A stretch of 64,000 nt of DNA from the NCBI RefSeq assembly GCF_003596405.1, contig NZ_QYUR01000002.1, positions 2,124,501 to 2,188,500 on the forward strand, in the 5' to 3' direction. This document shows, piece after piece, positions 7,895-18,193 of this stretch. A program made the position numbers and the translations under genes. Position 1 is the stretch's first letter. Each line of letters starts with the position of its first letter. The notes beneath the pieces were generated by a model. That model had not been told where the DNA came from. It saw only the letters and a program-made list of their open reading frames with translations, and ran no database searches. Origin of the DNA: Pseudomonas cavernicola (GTDB lineage Bacteria; Pseudomonadota; Gammaproteobacteria; Pseudomonadales; Pseudomonadaceae).

Positions 7895-9346
7895 ATGACC
7901 CCAGCAGCCTTACACCTGTTCCGCCAGCAGGCCTATCTCAACGGCCAATGGCGCGATGCCCTAAACGGCGAAAGTCGTGCGATCCACAACCCGGCCACTG
8001 GCGAAGTGCTCGGCCGGGTGCCGCATATGGGCGCGACAGAAACCCAGGACGTCATCAGCGCGGCGACTGCCGCCTGGCCGGCCTGGCGCGCGCGCACGGC
8101 CAAGGAACGCAGCGCCATCCTCAAACGCTGGCATGCGCTGATGCTGGAACATGCCGACGCCCTGGCGCAGATCCTCACCCTCGAACAGGGCAAGCCGCTA
8201 GCCGAGGCCAAAGGCGAAATCCTCTACGCCGCCAGCTTCATCGAGTGGTTCGCCGAAGAGGCCAAGCGCATCTACGGCGACACCATCCCCAGCCACAAGG
8301 GCGATGCGCGGATAGTCGTCAGCAAGGAGCCGATCGGCGTAGTGGCGGCCATCACCCCGTGGAACTTCCCCACCGCGATGATCACCCGCAAGGCCGGCCC
8401 CGCCTTAGCCGCCGGCTGCCCGTGCATCGTCAAACCGGCACCGGAAACGCCCTTCTCCGCCCTAGCCATGGCCGCGCTGGCGGAAGAGGCTGGCATCCCA
8501 CCAGGGATCTTTAACGTGATCACCGGCGATGCAGTGGCCATCGGCGCCGAACTGACCAGCAGCGCCGACGTGCGCAAGCTGTCTTTCACCGGCTCCACGG
8601 CCATCGGCAAGCTGTTGATGGCGCAATGCGCCGATACGCTGAAAAAAGTCTCCCTGGAACTGGGTGGCAACGCACCCTTTATCGTCTTCGATGACGCCGA
8701 CCTGGAACGCGCGGTCGAAGGCGCGCTGATCGCCAAGTTCCGCAATGCCGGGCAGACCTGCGTGTGCGTCAACCGCTTCCTGGTGCAGGACGGCATCCAT
8801 GACGCCTTCGTCGCGCGGCTGACCGAGCGGGTGCTCGAATTCAAGGTCGGCAATGGCCTGGATACTGGGGTGACCCAAGGGCCGCTGATCAACGAACGCG
8901 CGGTGGCCAAGGTCGATGACCATGTACAGGATGCCCTAGAGCATGGCGCGCAGCTGCTCTGCGGCGGCGAACGCCACGCGCTCGGCCATGGTTTCTACCA
9001 GCCGACAGTGCTCGCCGACGTGACCACCGAGATGAAAGTGGCCCGCGAAGAAACCTTTGGCCCGCTGGCGGCGGTGTTCCGCTTCAGCAGCGAAGCCGAA
9101 GCCGTGCAGCTGGCCAACGACACCGAATACGGCCTCGCCGCTTACTGCTACACCCGTGACTTGGGCCGCGCCTGGCGCATGAGCGAGGCACTGGAGTACG
9201 GCATGGTCGGTATCAACGAAGGGCTGATCTCCACCGAAGTGGCACCCTTCGGCGGGATCAAATCCTCGGGCCTGGGCCGCGAAGGCTCTAAATACGGCAT
9301 CGAGGACTACCTGGAAATCAAATACACGCTGATGGGCGGGCTTTAA
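7895..9346 (+). CDS. Succinate-semialdehyde dehydrogenase-type ALDH (GabD-like)
   Basis: ALDH of 483 residues, the length and motif pattern of GabD-type semialdehyde dehydrogenases. Catalytic Cys289 lies in NAGQTCVCVNRF, whose double-Cys arrangement is typical of NADP-dependent SSADH. Glu255 lies in LELGGNAP and Lys180 in IVKPAPETP. PFGGIKSSGLGREG near the C terminus also fits that subfamily. It would convert succinate semialdehyde or a close C4/C5 semialdehyde to a dicarboxylate for the TCA cycle. GGAG precedes the ATG at 7895. A final semialdehyde step fits ring-opening pathways ending in succinate. Confidence 0.87.
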   Translation: MTPAALHLFRQQAYLNGQWRDALNGESRAIHNPATGEVLGRVPHMGATETQDVISAATAAWPAWRARTAKERSAILKRWHALMLEHADALAQILTLEQGKPLAEAKGEILYAASFIEWFAEEAKRIYGDTIPSHKGDARIVVSKEPIGVVAAITPWNFPTAMITRKAGPALAAGCPCIVKPAPETPFSALAMAALAEEAGIPPGIFNVITGDAVAIGAELTSSADVRKLSFTGSTAIGKLLMAQCADTLKKVSLELGGNAPFIVFDDADLERAVEGALIAKFRNAGQTCVCVNRFLVQDGIHDAFVARLTERVLEFKVGNGLDTGVTQGPLINERAVAKVDDHVQDALEHGAQLLCGGERHALGHGFYQPTVLADVTTEMKVAREETFGPLAAVFRFSSEAEAVQLANDTEYGLAAYCYTRDLGRAWRMSEALEYGMVGINEGLISTEVAPFGGIKSSGLGREGSKYGIEDYLEIKYTLMGGL

Positions 9347-9409
9347 CCCGCTCACGGTCGCCGCGCCTGGCGCGGCGCTTAACACAGCTTCACTGCGCAG
9401 GAGATCGAC

Positions 9410-9799
9410 ATGAGCAACGACAAATACCAGCAAGGCCTGGCAATCCGCACCCAGGTGCTCGGCGAGGCCTACGTGAACAAGTCGATCGAGAATGCCGACG
9501 ACTTCAGCCGGCCGCTGCAGGAACTGGTCACCGAGTACTGCTGGGGCCACGTCTGGGGCCGGGAGGGTTTGTCGCTGCAACAACGCAGCATGATAAACTT
9601 GGCCATGATTTCGGCACTCAACCGCCCGCACGAACTCAAGCTGCATGTGCGCGGCGCCCTGCGTAACGGCCTCAGCCGTGAGCAGATTCGCGAGATTTTG
9701 CTACAGGTCGGCATCTACTGCGGCGTCCCGGCGGCGGTCGACAGCTTCCGCATTGCCCGCGAAGCTTTCGCCGAAGCCGAAGCCGAGAGCGCCACTTAA
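9410..9799 (+). CDS. Carboxymuconolactone decarboxylase family protein (PcaC-like)
   Basis: A 129-residue helical protein with the PcaC-type pattern: DFSRPLQELVTEYCWG, then a stretch starting at LSLQQRSMINLAM, then HELKLHVRGALRNG and QVGIYCGVPAA. Family members include 4-carboxymuconolactone decarboxylase and AhpD-like alkylhydroperoxidases. The pattern here lacks a CxxC pair, which favours the PcaC-like side. AGGAGAT precedes the ATG. It belongs to the plus-strand catabolic operon; the actual reaction is unknown. Confidence 0.82.
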   Translation: MSNDKYQQGLAIRTQVLGEAYVNKSIENADDFSRPLQELVTEYCWGHVWGREGLSLQQRSMINLAMISALNRPHELKLHVRGALRNGLSREQIREILLQVGIYCGVPAAVDSFRIAREAFAEAEAESAT

Positions 9800-9895
9800 C
9801 TTCAGGTTTTCCGAAACGCGCCGAGCCCCTATGATCGAGCGACTATTAGGTGCTCCGGCACTTTCCTACGGACAGCCATAACCAGAGCGGACCCC

Positions 9896-11216
<1,321 letters not shown>

Positions 11217-11229
11217 CTCTTCCCGAGCC

Positions 11230-11529
11230 TCAAGCCTGGGGCTCGAACCCTTCGACGATAATCACCTCGGCCTGCGCCACCCCCTGGCGATGCTTGCAAG
11301 CGTCCTGGTATTCGGCCGAGTGGTAGCAGGCCAGCGCCTGTTCGTAAGAGGGAAATTCGATCACCACACTACGCTGCGGCGTCGGCCGCCCCTCCAAGGC
11401 TTCGCTGCGGCCACCACGGGCCAGCAGTTTTCCGCCGAACAGCGCAAAAGCCGCCGGTGCGCGCGCGGTGTATTCACCATACTGAGTGGGCTCGGTCACA
11501 TTCACATGAGCAATCCAGTAAGCCTTCAT
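11230..11529 (-). CDS. DUF1330 family protein
   Basis: A 99-residue ferredoxin-like alpha/beta barrel protein of the DUF1330 family: MKAYWIAHVNVTEP start, YTARAPAAFALFGGKLLARGG, VVIEFPSYEQALACYHS and YQDACKHRQGVAQAEVIIVEG in order. The family has no settled reaction and often accompanies catabolic operons. GAGGAGG precedes the ATG. It is convergent with the Nudix gene and divergent from RibBA; the operator at 11560 ends its 5' region. Confidence 0.85.
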   Translation of the reverse strand: MKAYWIAHVNVTEPTQYGEYTARAPAAFALFGGKLLARGGRSEALEGRPTPQRSVVIEFPSYEQALACYHSAEYQDACKHRQGVAQAEVIIVEGFEPQA

Positions 11530-11559
11530 GGTGCCTCCTCTATTTCGATTTATTGGTAT

Positions 11560-11573
11560 TATGGTATACCATA
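11560..11573. promoter_or_regulatory. GntR-type operator palindrome, copy 3
   Basis: Perfect TATGGTATACCATA, 30 bp upstream of DUF1330 (minus) and 48 bp upstream of RibBA (plus), so one site can control both divergent units. Confidence 0.82.
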
Positions 11574-11621
11574 AACTATCAAATATTTTGTAGCCACCCG
11601 CCGATCCGCGAGACCGCCGCC

Positions 11622-12731
11622 ATGTCGTTCAACAGCATCGAAGAAATCATCGAAGACTTCCGCCAGGGCAAGATGGTGCTTCTGGTCGACGACGAAGACC
11701 GCGAGAACGAAGGCGACCTGCTCCTCGCCGCCGAACGGGTCACGCCGGCCGCCATCAACTTCATGGCCCGTGAAGCGCGCGGCCTGATCTGCCTGACCCT
11801 GACCGACGAGCACTGTCAGCGCCTTGGCCTGGAACAAATGGTGCCGAGCAATGGCAGCGTCTTCGCCACCGCCTTTACCGTCTCCATCGAGGCGGCCGAT
11901 GGGGTGACCACCGGCATCTCGGCGGCCGACCGCGCACGCACCGTGCAGGCAGCGGTCGCCGCCAACGCGAAAGCCGATGACTTGGTGCAGCCCGGGCATA
12001 TCTTCCCGCTACGCGCCAAGGAAGGCGGCGTGCTGACCCGCGCCGGGCACACCGAGGCCGGCTGTGACCTGGCGCGCCTGGCCGGCTTCAGCCCGGCGGC
12101 GGTGATCGTCGAGGTGATGAACGATGACGGCAGCATGGCCCGTCGTCCGCAGCTGGAAGTGTTCGCCGAACAGCACGGGATCAAGATCGGCACCATCGCC
12201 GATCTGATCCACTACCGCCTGAACACTGAGCACACCGTCATCCGCATCGGCGAACGCGAGTTGCCCACGGTGCATGGCACCTTCCGCCTGATCACCTTCG
12301 AGGATCGCATCGAAGGCGGCGTGCACATGGCACTGGTAATGGGTGAGATCGCGACGGACACCCCGACGCTGGTGCGCGTCCACGTGATAGACTCGCTGCG
12401 CGACCTGGTCGGTGCCGAATACACCGGGCCAAAAAACTGGACTCTCTGGGCGGCCCTGCAAAAAATCGCCGAGCACGGCCATGGCGTAGTCGTGGTGCTG
12501 GCCAACAGCGAGTCGTCCCAGGCCCTGCTCGAGCGGGTGCCGCAACTGACCCAAGCACGCCGGCAGTTCAGCCGTTCGCAGTCGCGGATCTACTCGGAAG
12601 TCGGAACCGGCGCGCAAATCCTGCAGGACCTCGGCGTGCGCAAACTGCGCCACCTCGGCCCGCCGCTGAAATATGCCGGGCTGACCGGTTACGACCTGGA
12701 AGTGGTGGAAAGCATTCCTTTCGAGGAGTGA
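11622..12731 (+). CDS. ribBA: 3,4-dihydroxy-2-butanone-4-phosphate synthase with GTP cyclohydrolase II-like domain
   Basis: Riboflavin biosynthesis enzyme of 369 residues. The N-terminal RibB domain is intact: [11 protein letters not shown] at 23-33, GLICLTLT, and [16 protein letters not shown] at the catalytic His/Glu region; it makes the 4-carbon precursor from ribulose 5-phosphate. The C-terminal domain keeps the overall GTP cyclohydrolase II-like layout but lacks the zinc cysteines (the usual CDCG region reads [13 protein letters not shown]), so only RibB activity is expected. This is common in Pseudomonas RibBA proteins. It sits behind a shared operator among catabolic genes, which suggests inducible flavin supply rather than housekeeping. 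The ATG at 11622 is the conserved [10 protein letters not shown] start. Confidence 0.9.
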   Translation: MSFNSIEEIIEDFRQGKMVLLVDDEDRENEGDLLLAAERVTPAAINFMAREARGLICLTLTDEHCQRLGLEQMVPSNGSVFATAFTVSIEAADGVTTGISAADRARTVQAAVAANAKADDLVQPGHIFPLRAKEGGVLTRAGHTEAGCDLARLAGFSPAAVIVEVMNDDGSMARRPQLEVFAEQHGIKIGTIADLIHYRLNTEHTVIRIGERELPTVHGTFRLITFEDRIEGGVHMALVMGEIATDTPTLVRVHVIDSLRDLVGAEYTGPKNWTLWAALQKIAEHGHGVVVVLANSESSQALLERVPQLTQARRQFSRSQSRIYSEVGTGAQILQDLGVRKLRHLGPPLKYAGLTGYDLEVVESIPFEE

Positions 12732-12762
12732 GCAGACCCCAACCGATTTTCCCTCTATCTGA

Positions 12763-12790
12763 GTTCCCGCCTTCGCGGGAATGACGGTGG
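12763..12790. repeat. Short dispersed palindromic repeat
   Basis: TCCCGCCTTCGCGGGAATGACGG forms a 6-bp stem and resembles an intergenic repeat common in proteobacteria. A degraded copy (CCAACCTTCGTGGGAATGG) lies near 12890-12908. The stretch 12732-13229 has no gene; besides these repeats it holds operator copy 4 and the leader of the transporter operon. Confidence 0.55.
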
Positions 12791-13016
12791 TGAGGCGTTC
12801 AGCGTCAGCGCATCCCCAAATACCCCGCAATCCCGGCCGTAGCGAAATGCAGAGTCGGGCTCCAGGGGCTGGCCCCTGCCTACCCTGGTCCAACCTTCGT
12901 GGGAATGGCGGTGGCTGCGCGCACGCCCTCTAAGCGGTCCTGAGCCGGCCCGGCAACCATCAGTCGGAAGGTAGTCCTCAGCAAGATCAAGGAAGTCGCT
13001 AAGGACTTGCACATAT

Positions 13017-13030
13017 CTTGGAATACCATA
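13017..13030. promoter_or_regulatory. GntR-type operator, degenerate copy 4
   Basis: CTTGGAATACCATA matches the palindrome at 11 of 14 positions, with the right half intact. It is about 200 bp upstream of the ABC transporter binding protein. The match is weaker than the other four copies. Confidence 0.55.
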
Positions 13031-13229
13031 ATATGACATTCCATGGACCACGGATTTGAATCATAATCCGTCTACTGCGAAATGGAAGCAAATCGCCTCC
13101 TCAGCCCACGGAACACGGGCAGCACCGAGGCAAAACCGGGACAGATTGGCAGGCCCCGAGCCACACGTTCACCAGCTTCAGCTCCATGCGTTACGGCTCG
13201 AAAACAAATACAAAATCGAGGAATACAGC

Positions 13230-14255
13230 ATGTTGGATAGAAAACGCGTGACCTCTACCCTCGCCGCTATGGCCCTGGTGGTGGGTAGCAACATGGCGAT
13301 GGCCGCCGACAGCCTGAACTTCGTCAGCTGGGGCGGCTCCACCCAGGATGCGCAAAAGCAGGCTTGGGCTGAGCCCTTTGGCAAGTCCACCGGCATCCAA
13401 GTGGTACAGGACGGCCCAACCGACTATGGCAAACTCAAGGCCATGGTCGAAAGCGGCAACGTGCAGTGGGATGTGGTCGATGTCGAAGCCGACTTCGCCT
13501 TGCGCGCCGCCAGCGAAGGCCTGATCGAGCCGCTGGACTTCACGCAGATCCAGCGCGACAAGATCGACCCGCGCTTCGTCTCCGACCACGGCGTCGGCTC
13601 GTTCTTCTTCTCCTTCGTGCTTGGCTACAACCAAGGCAAGCTGGGCGGCAAAGAACCGCAAGACTGGAGCGCCCTGTTTGACACCAAGACCTACCCAGGC
13701 AAACGCGCCCTGTACAAATGGCCGAGCCCCGGCGTGCTCGAACTGGCCTTGCTGGCCGACGGCGTAGCGCCAGACAAGCTCTACCCCCTGGATCTGGACC
13801 GCGCCTTCAAGAAACTCGACACCATCAAGCCGGACATCGTCTGGTGGGGCGGCGGTGCACAGTCGCAGCAACTACTGGCCTCGGGTGAAGCCTCCCTCGG
13901 GCAATTCTGGAACGGTCGCGTCTATGCCCTGCAACAAGACGGCGCACCGGTAGGCGTGAGCTGGAAGCAGAACCTGGTCATGGCCGATTTCCTGGTCATC
14001 CCCAAGGGTGCGAAGAACAAAGCCGCGGCCATGAAGTTCCTCGCCAATGCCAGCAGCGCCAAGGGCCAGGCCGAGTTCGCCAATCTGACCGCCTACGCCC
14101 CGGTCAACCTCGACAGCGTCAGCCAGCTCAAACCTGAGCTCGCCCCCAATCTGCCGACCGCCTACGCTAAAGACCAGATAACGCTTGACTTCGCTTACTG
14201 GGCCAAGAATGGCCCGGCAATCGCGACCCGGTGGAACGAATGGCTAGTCAAATAA
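13230..14255 (+). CDS. ABC transporter periplasmic substrate-binding protein, polyamine type
   Basis: A 341-residue PotD/PotF-like binding protein. The signal peptide has basic residues then AAMALVVGSNMAMA, with cleavage near Ala25. The ATG at 13230 is chosen because GAGGAA lies upstream and translation gives the signal peptide at once; the longer open frame from 13056 has no such features. The mature part has VSWGGSTQD, VQWDVVDVEAD, YPGKRALY and WNGRVYALQQDGA. It is followed by two permeases and an ATPase and would deliver solute to them. It is a paralogue of the orphan at 233. Confidence 0.9.
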   Translation: MLDRKRVTSTLAAMALVVGSNMAMAADSLNFVSWGGSTQDAQKQAWAEPFGKSTGIQVVQDGPTDYGKLKAMVESGNVQWDVVDVEADFALRAASEGLIEPLDFTQIQRDKIDPRFVSDHGVGSFFFSFVLGYNQGKLGGKEPQDWSALFDTKTYPGKRALYKWPSPGVLELALLADGVAPDKLYPLDLDRAFKKLDTIKPDIVWWGGGAQSQQLLASGEASLGQFWNGRVYALQQDGAPVGVSWKQNLVMADFLVIPKGAKNKAAAMKFLANASSAKGQAEFANLTAYAPVNLDSVSQLKPELAPNLPTAYAKDQITLDFAYWAKNGPAIATRWNEWLVK

Positions 14256-14257
14256 AG

Positions 14258-15202
14258 ATGGCCGGCGTCCAGTCCGAGCAATTAGCCCAGCCTGCCGGTG
14301 GCGCAGCCCGCGCCGCCAGCACGCGAAAAAGCACCCAGACCGTGCCGATGAAACAAAGCAACGAAGCCTCTCTGCGCTGGCGCGGCGCGCAAAACCTGTT
14401 GCCGGCGCTGATTTTCCTCGGCCTGTTCTTCCTGCTGCCGCTGATCGCCCTGCTACTGCGCGGCGTGCTCGAGCCCACGCCGGGGCTGGGCAACTACGAA
14501 CAGTTGTTCGCCAACTCGGCTTACGCACGGGTGCTGTTCAACACCTTCGCCGTCGCCGGCCTGGTTACCCTGATCAGCCTGCTGCTGGGCTTCCCGCTGG
14601 CCTGGGCTGTTACCCTCGCCCCGCGTGGCTGGGGCCGCTGGCTGCTGAGCATCGTGCTGTTGTCGATGTGGACCAGCCTGCTGGCACGTAGCTACTCCTG
14701 GCTGGTGCTGCTGCAATCGACCGGGGTGATCAACAAGCTGCTGATCGCGCTAGGCATCATCGATCAACCGCTGGAGCTGGTGCATAACCTCAGCGGCGTG
14801 GTGATCGGCATGAGCTACATCATGATCCCGTTCATCGTCCTGCCGCTGCAGGCGACCATGTCGGCGATCGACCCGATGGTGCTGCAAGCCGGCTCTATCT
14901 GCGGCGCCAGCCAGTGGACCAACTTCTACCGGGTGTTCCTGCCGCTGTGCCGACCGGGGCTGTTTTCCGGCGGGCTGATGGTCTTCGTCATGTCGCTGGG
15001 TTACTACGTGACGCCCTCCTTGCTGGGCGGGGCGCAGAACATGATGCTGCCCGAGTTCATCGTCCAGCAGGTGCAGTCCTTCCTCAACTGGGGATTGGCC
15101 AGCGCCGCAGCCGCACTGCTGATCGTGCTCACCCTGGCGCTGTTCTACCTCTACTTGAAGCTGCAACCGGAATCCCCGGTCGGCTCCAGCAACTCGAGGT
15201 AA
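14258..15202 (+). CDS. ABC transporter permease 1 (PotB-like)
   Basis: Inner-membrane permease of about 314 residues with six hydrophobic segments. The EAA-like cytoplasmic loop has CGASQWTNFYRVFLPLCRPGL, the ATPase contact typical of the spermidine/putrescine class. The start is uncertain: ATG codons at 14240, 14258 and 14348 are possible. 14258 lies two bases after the binding protein stop, and 14348 is closer to the first membrane segment. Second gene of the transporter operon. Confidence 0.87.
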   Translation: MAGVQSEQLAQPAGGAARAASTRKSTQTVPMKQSNEASLRWRGAQNLLPALIFLGLFFLLPLIALLLRGVLEPTPGLGNYEQLFANSAYARVLFNTFAVAGLVTLISLLLGFPLAWAVTLAPRGWGRWLLSIVLLSMWTSLLARSYSWLVLLQSTGVINKLLIALGIIDQPLELVHNLSGVVIGMSYIMIPFIVLPLQATMSAIDPMVLQAGSICGASQWTNFYRVFLPLCRPGLFSGGLMVFVMSLGYYVTPSLLGGAQNMMLPEFIVQQVQSFLNWGLASAAAALLIVLTLALFYLYLKLQPESPVGSSNSR

Positions 15203-15207
15203 CCGCA

Positions 15208-16017
15208 ATGTTACTGACCCCCAATGCACTCGGCCCGAACCTGCGCCGCAGCCTGTACCTGACTACCGGCCTGATCGCGCTGTTCCTGCTGCTACCGATC
15301 GTGTTCATCGTGCTGCTCTCGTTCGGCTCCTCACAGTGGCTGGTATTCCCGCCGCCGGGCTACACCCTGAAGTGGTACGAGCAGTTCTTCGCCAACCCGG
15401 AATGGATCGGCGCCGCACTGACCAGCCTTAGGGTCGCGGTACTGACCACGATCTGCGCGGTGGCTCTCGGCCTGCCGTGCGCCTTCGCCCTGGTCCGCGG
15501 TCGCTTCCCCGGGCGTGACTTGCTGTACGCGTTCTTCACCCTACCGATGATCGTGCCGCTGGTGATCATCGCCGTGGCGGTCTACGCGCTGTTCCTCAAG
15601 CTCGGCTACACCGGCACGCTGTTCTCCTTCGTGGTCAGCCACGTGATAGTCGCGCTGCCGTTCACCATCATCTCGATCATCAACTCGCTGAAGCTGTTCG
15701 ACCAGTCGATCGAGGATGCCGCGGTGATCTGCGGTGCCTCGCGGCTGCAGGCGGTGTTCAAGGTCACCTTCCCGGCGATCCGCCCCGGCCTGGTTGCCGG
15801 CGCCCTGTTCGCCTTCCTGGTGTCGTGGGACGAGGTGGTGCTGAGCGTGATGATGGCCAGCCCGAACCTGCAGACCCTACCCGTGAAAATGTGGACCACC
15901 TTGCGCCAGGACCTGACCCCGGTGATCGCCGTCGCCTCGACGCTGCTGATCGCCCTATCGGTACTGGTCATGGGCATTGCCGCCGGCCTCAAGCGCCGCA
16001 ACGAAACTCGCGCCTGA
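15208..16017 (+). CDS. ABC transporter permease 2 (PotC-like)
   Basis: A 269-residue permease with six membrane segments and the EAA loop CGASRLQAVFKVTFPAIRPG. It pairs with permease 1 to form the heterodimeric channel. The ATG at 15208 follows five bases after the upstream stop with CGAGGT as ribosome site. The gene ends 19 bases before the ATPase gene. Confidence 0.9.
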   Translation: MLLTPNALGPNLRRSLYLTTGLIALFLLLPIVFIVLLSFGSSQWLVFPPPGYTLKWYEQFFANPEWIGAALTSLRVAVLTTICAVALGLPCAFALVRGRFPGRDLLYAFFTLPMIVPLVIIAVAVYALFLKLGYTGTLFSFVVSHVIVALPFTIISIINSLKLFDQSIEDAAVICGASRLQAVFKVTFPAIRPGLVAGALFAFLVSWDEVVLSVMMASPNLQTLPVKMWTTLRQDLTPVIAVASTLLIALSVLVMGIAAGLKRRNETRA

Positions 16018-16036
16018 GGCGCAGGAGACTCGACAA

Positions 16037-17194
16037 ATGAGTGCAGTGATTCAAAAAGCCGCCGAAGGCGCAACCAACACCCTGGTCAGCCTGCGCAACC
16101 TGAGCAAGCACTACGGCAGCTTCAAGGCCGTGGACGATGTCTCGCTGGAAATCCAGGACGGCGAATTCCTGACCTTTCTCGGCTCCAGCGGCTCGGGCAA
16201 GACCACCACCCTGTCGATGCTGGCCGGCTTCGAAACGCCTACCTCTGGCGAGATTCTGGTCGAAGGCCAGTCGCTGGTACGGGTGCCGCCGCACAAACGC
16301 AATATCGGCATGGTTTTCCAGCGCTACTCGTTGTTCCCGCACCTCTCCGTGCGCGACAACATTGGCTTCCCGCTGTCGATCCGCAAACGCGATGCCGGCG
16401 AGCGCGCACGCAGGGTCGAGGACATGCTCAAACTGGTGCAGCTGGAACAGTTCGCCGAACGCCGCCCCACCCAGCTGTCCGGAGGCCAGCAACAACGCGT
16501 GGCAATCGCCCGCGCGCTGGTCTACGAACCGCGCATCCTGCTGATGGACGAACCGCTCGGGGCACTGGACAAGAAGCTGCGTGAGGACCTGCAGGACGAA
16601 CTGCGGCATCTGCACCGGCGCCTGGGCATCACCATCGTCTACGTGACTCACGACCAGGAAGAAGCCATGCGTCTGTCCCAGCGCATCGCCATCTTCAGCC
16701 ACGGCAAGATCGTCGGTCTGGGCAACGGCTATGACCTCTACCAGAACCCGCCGAACGCCTTTGTGGCAGCCTTCCTCGGCAACTCGAACTTCCTCAAGGT
16801 GAAGGCCCTGGGCAACGCCGCTGCACAGTTCGAAGGCCAGCCACTGGCACTGCGACCGACCGCTGGCGTACGACCTGAGCAAGAGTTGCTGCTGATGGTG
16901 CGCCCGGAAAAAGCCGAGGTGCTGACGCTGGAGCAGTCCGCAGGCACGCGCCTCGCTGCGGGTTGGAACGAGATCCGGGCCAACGTCACCGAGGTGGTAT
17001 TCCTCGGCGAGAGCCTGACCTACAGCGTGCGCACCGCCGGCGGGACTTCGCTGACGGTGAAAGCGCTCTCCGGTGGCGTGCTACCGCTGCAACCGGGTCA
17101 CGAAGTGCGCGTGCGCTGGGCCGCGGCGGATGCCTGCGTCTACAGCGAATGGAATGATGCCGACCTCGGCAGCAAATTGACCGGCGGCGCCTGA
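16037..17194 (+). CDS. ABC transporter ATPase (PotA-like)
   Basis: A 385-residue nucleotide-binding subunit energising the import. Walker A is GSSGSGKTT at 49-57, the signature LSGGQQQRVAIARAL, Walker B ILLMDEPLGALD and the switch His lies in VTHDQEEA. The C-terminal 100 or so residues form the TOBE domain usual in PotA/FbpC ATPases. AGGAGA precedes the ATG at 16037. Last gene of the four-gene transporter operon. Confidence 0.93.
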   Translation: MSAVIQKAAEGATNTLVSLRNLSKHYGSFKAVDDVSLEIQDGEFLTFLGSSGSGKTTTLSMLAGFETPTSGEILVEGQSLVRVPPHKRNIGMVFQRYSLFPHLSVRDNIGFPLSIRKRDAGERARRVEDMLKLVQLEQFAERRPTQLSGGQQQRVAIARALVYEPRILLMDEPLGALDKKLREDLQDELRHLHRRLGITIVYVTHDQEEAMRLSQRIAIFSHGKIVGLGNGYDLYQNPPNAFVAAFLGNSNFLKVKALGNAAAQFEGQPLALRPTAGVRPEQELLLMVRPEKAEVLTLEQSAGTRLAAGWNEIRANVTEVVFLGESLTYSVRTAGGTSLTVKALSGGVLPLQPGHEVRVRWAAADACVYSEWNDADLGSKLTGGA

Positions 17195-17214
17195 CCGGCG
17201 CCACGGCCTCCCAA

Positions 17215-17274
17215 ACAAGGTTCACTGTGCACACCACCTGTGTCGGCACCTCGGGCGTGCACGGTGAACCTTGT
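17215..17274. terminator. Long inverted repeat after the transporter operon
   Basis: 18-base arms at 17215-17232 and 17257-17274 (ACAAGGTTCAC-T/C-GTGCAC type) pair with one mismatch around a 24-base loop, 20 bp past the ATPase stop. No strong T-run follows, so this may be a processing or boundary hairpin rather than a classical terminator. Confidence 0.5.
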
Positions 17275-17415
17275 CCTACCTAGTCCTATCTAGCTACCGC
17301 CTCGCGGGCTTTTCGCCCAAACCATACGCTTGAGACTGCGTGCTCTCGGGGTTATCGAACCTTCCACATAAGCCTGGCTGCTCTCCATCACCAGGACCAC
17401 GTCGCGCGTGCCAAG

Positions 17416-17940
17416 TTACAACTGCTGGATGATTCGATGCACCTCTTCGGTGGCCTGCTGGGTCTTCTGCGCCAAGTTGCGCACTTCGTCGGCCACCACG
17501 GCAAAGCCGCGGCCCTGCTCGCCGGCGCGCGCCGCCTCAATCGCCGCGTTGAGCGCCAGCAGGTTGGTTTGCTCGGCGATGCTGCGGATGGTCACCAGGA
17601 TGGTATTGATGCTTTCGCCGTCCCTGGCCAGGTTCTGCACGGCGCTGACGGCACAGCCGATATCGCAGGTTAGACGGGTAATCGCCGCGGCGGTGTTCAC
17701 CGCCAGGCAGTGGCCCTGATTCGCCGCCTGATCGGCGTTGCGCGCCGCGTCTGCGGCCTGGCTGGCATTGCGCGCGACGTCCTGCGCAGTGGCCGCCATC
17801 TCATGCACGGCGGTGGCCACCTGTTCGATTTCGGCCAGCTGCTTGTGGATGCCCTGATCCGTGCGAATGGCGATGCTGGCGGTATGGCTCGAGGCGGCGT
17901 TGAGCTCCCGCACCGAACTCACCACCTGGCTGATCAAGCT
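17416..17940 (-). pseudogene. Methyl-accepting chemotaxis protein, internal/C-terminal remnant
   Basis: Only part of the cytoplasmic signalling domain remains: [16 protein letters not shown], then a coiled coil rich in [10 protein letters not shown], then the tip [21 protein letters not shown] and [15 protein letters not shown]. The frame ends at [10 protein letters not shown]. No sensor, membrane or HAMP part exists upstream, and the return helix of the hairpin is missing. A functional chemoreceptor would need both, so this is a relic. Confidence 0.75.
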
Positions 17941-18137
17941 ACGGAAAACTGAATGGACCTGAACTGCATAAAGACTCCGAGTGTTACAGGCGGCGGTGTT
18001 CGGTGGCGCCGCCACCCAGCGGCAGGCTCACATAGCGCGGCAGACTGTTATCTTGGCTACCGTCTGCAGCGCCTTGGTACTTCCTCTCGCACCGAGCCAG
18101 GCAGCCCGCGCTGCACTCAGCCTGTTTGAGCGGCGCC

Positions 18138-18170
18138 AAAAAACCCGGCCCGCGCAAGGCGGGCCGGGTT
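18138..18170 (-). terminator. Rho-independent terminator of the luciferase-like monooxygenase
   Basis: On the minus strand a 12-bp G+C-rich stem (18170-18159 pairing with 18153-18142, loop 18154-18158) is followed by a run of T residues at 18143-18138. It lies 24 bases past the monooxygenase stop. Confidence 0.85.
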
Positions 18171-18193
18171 CGGGTTACAAAGCGCTGAGCGAA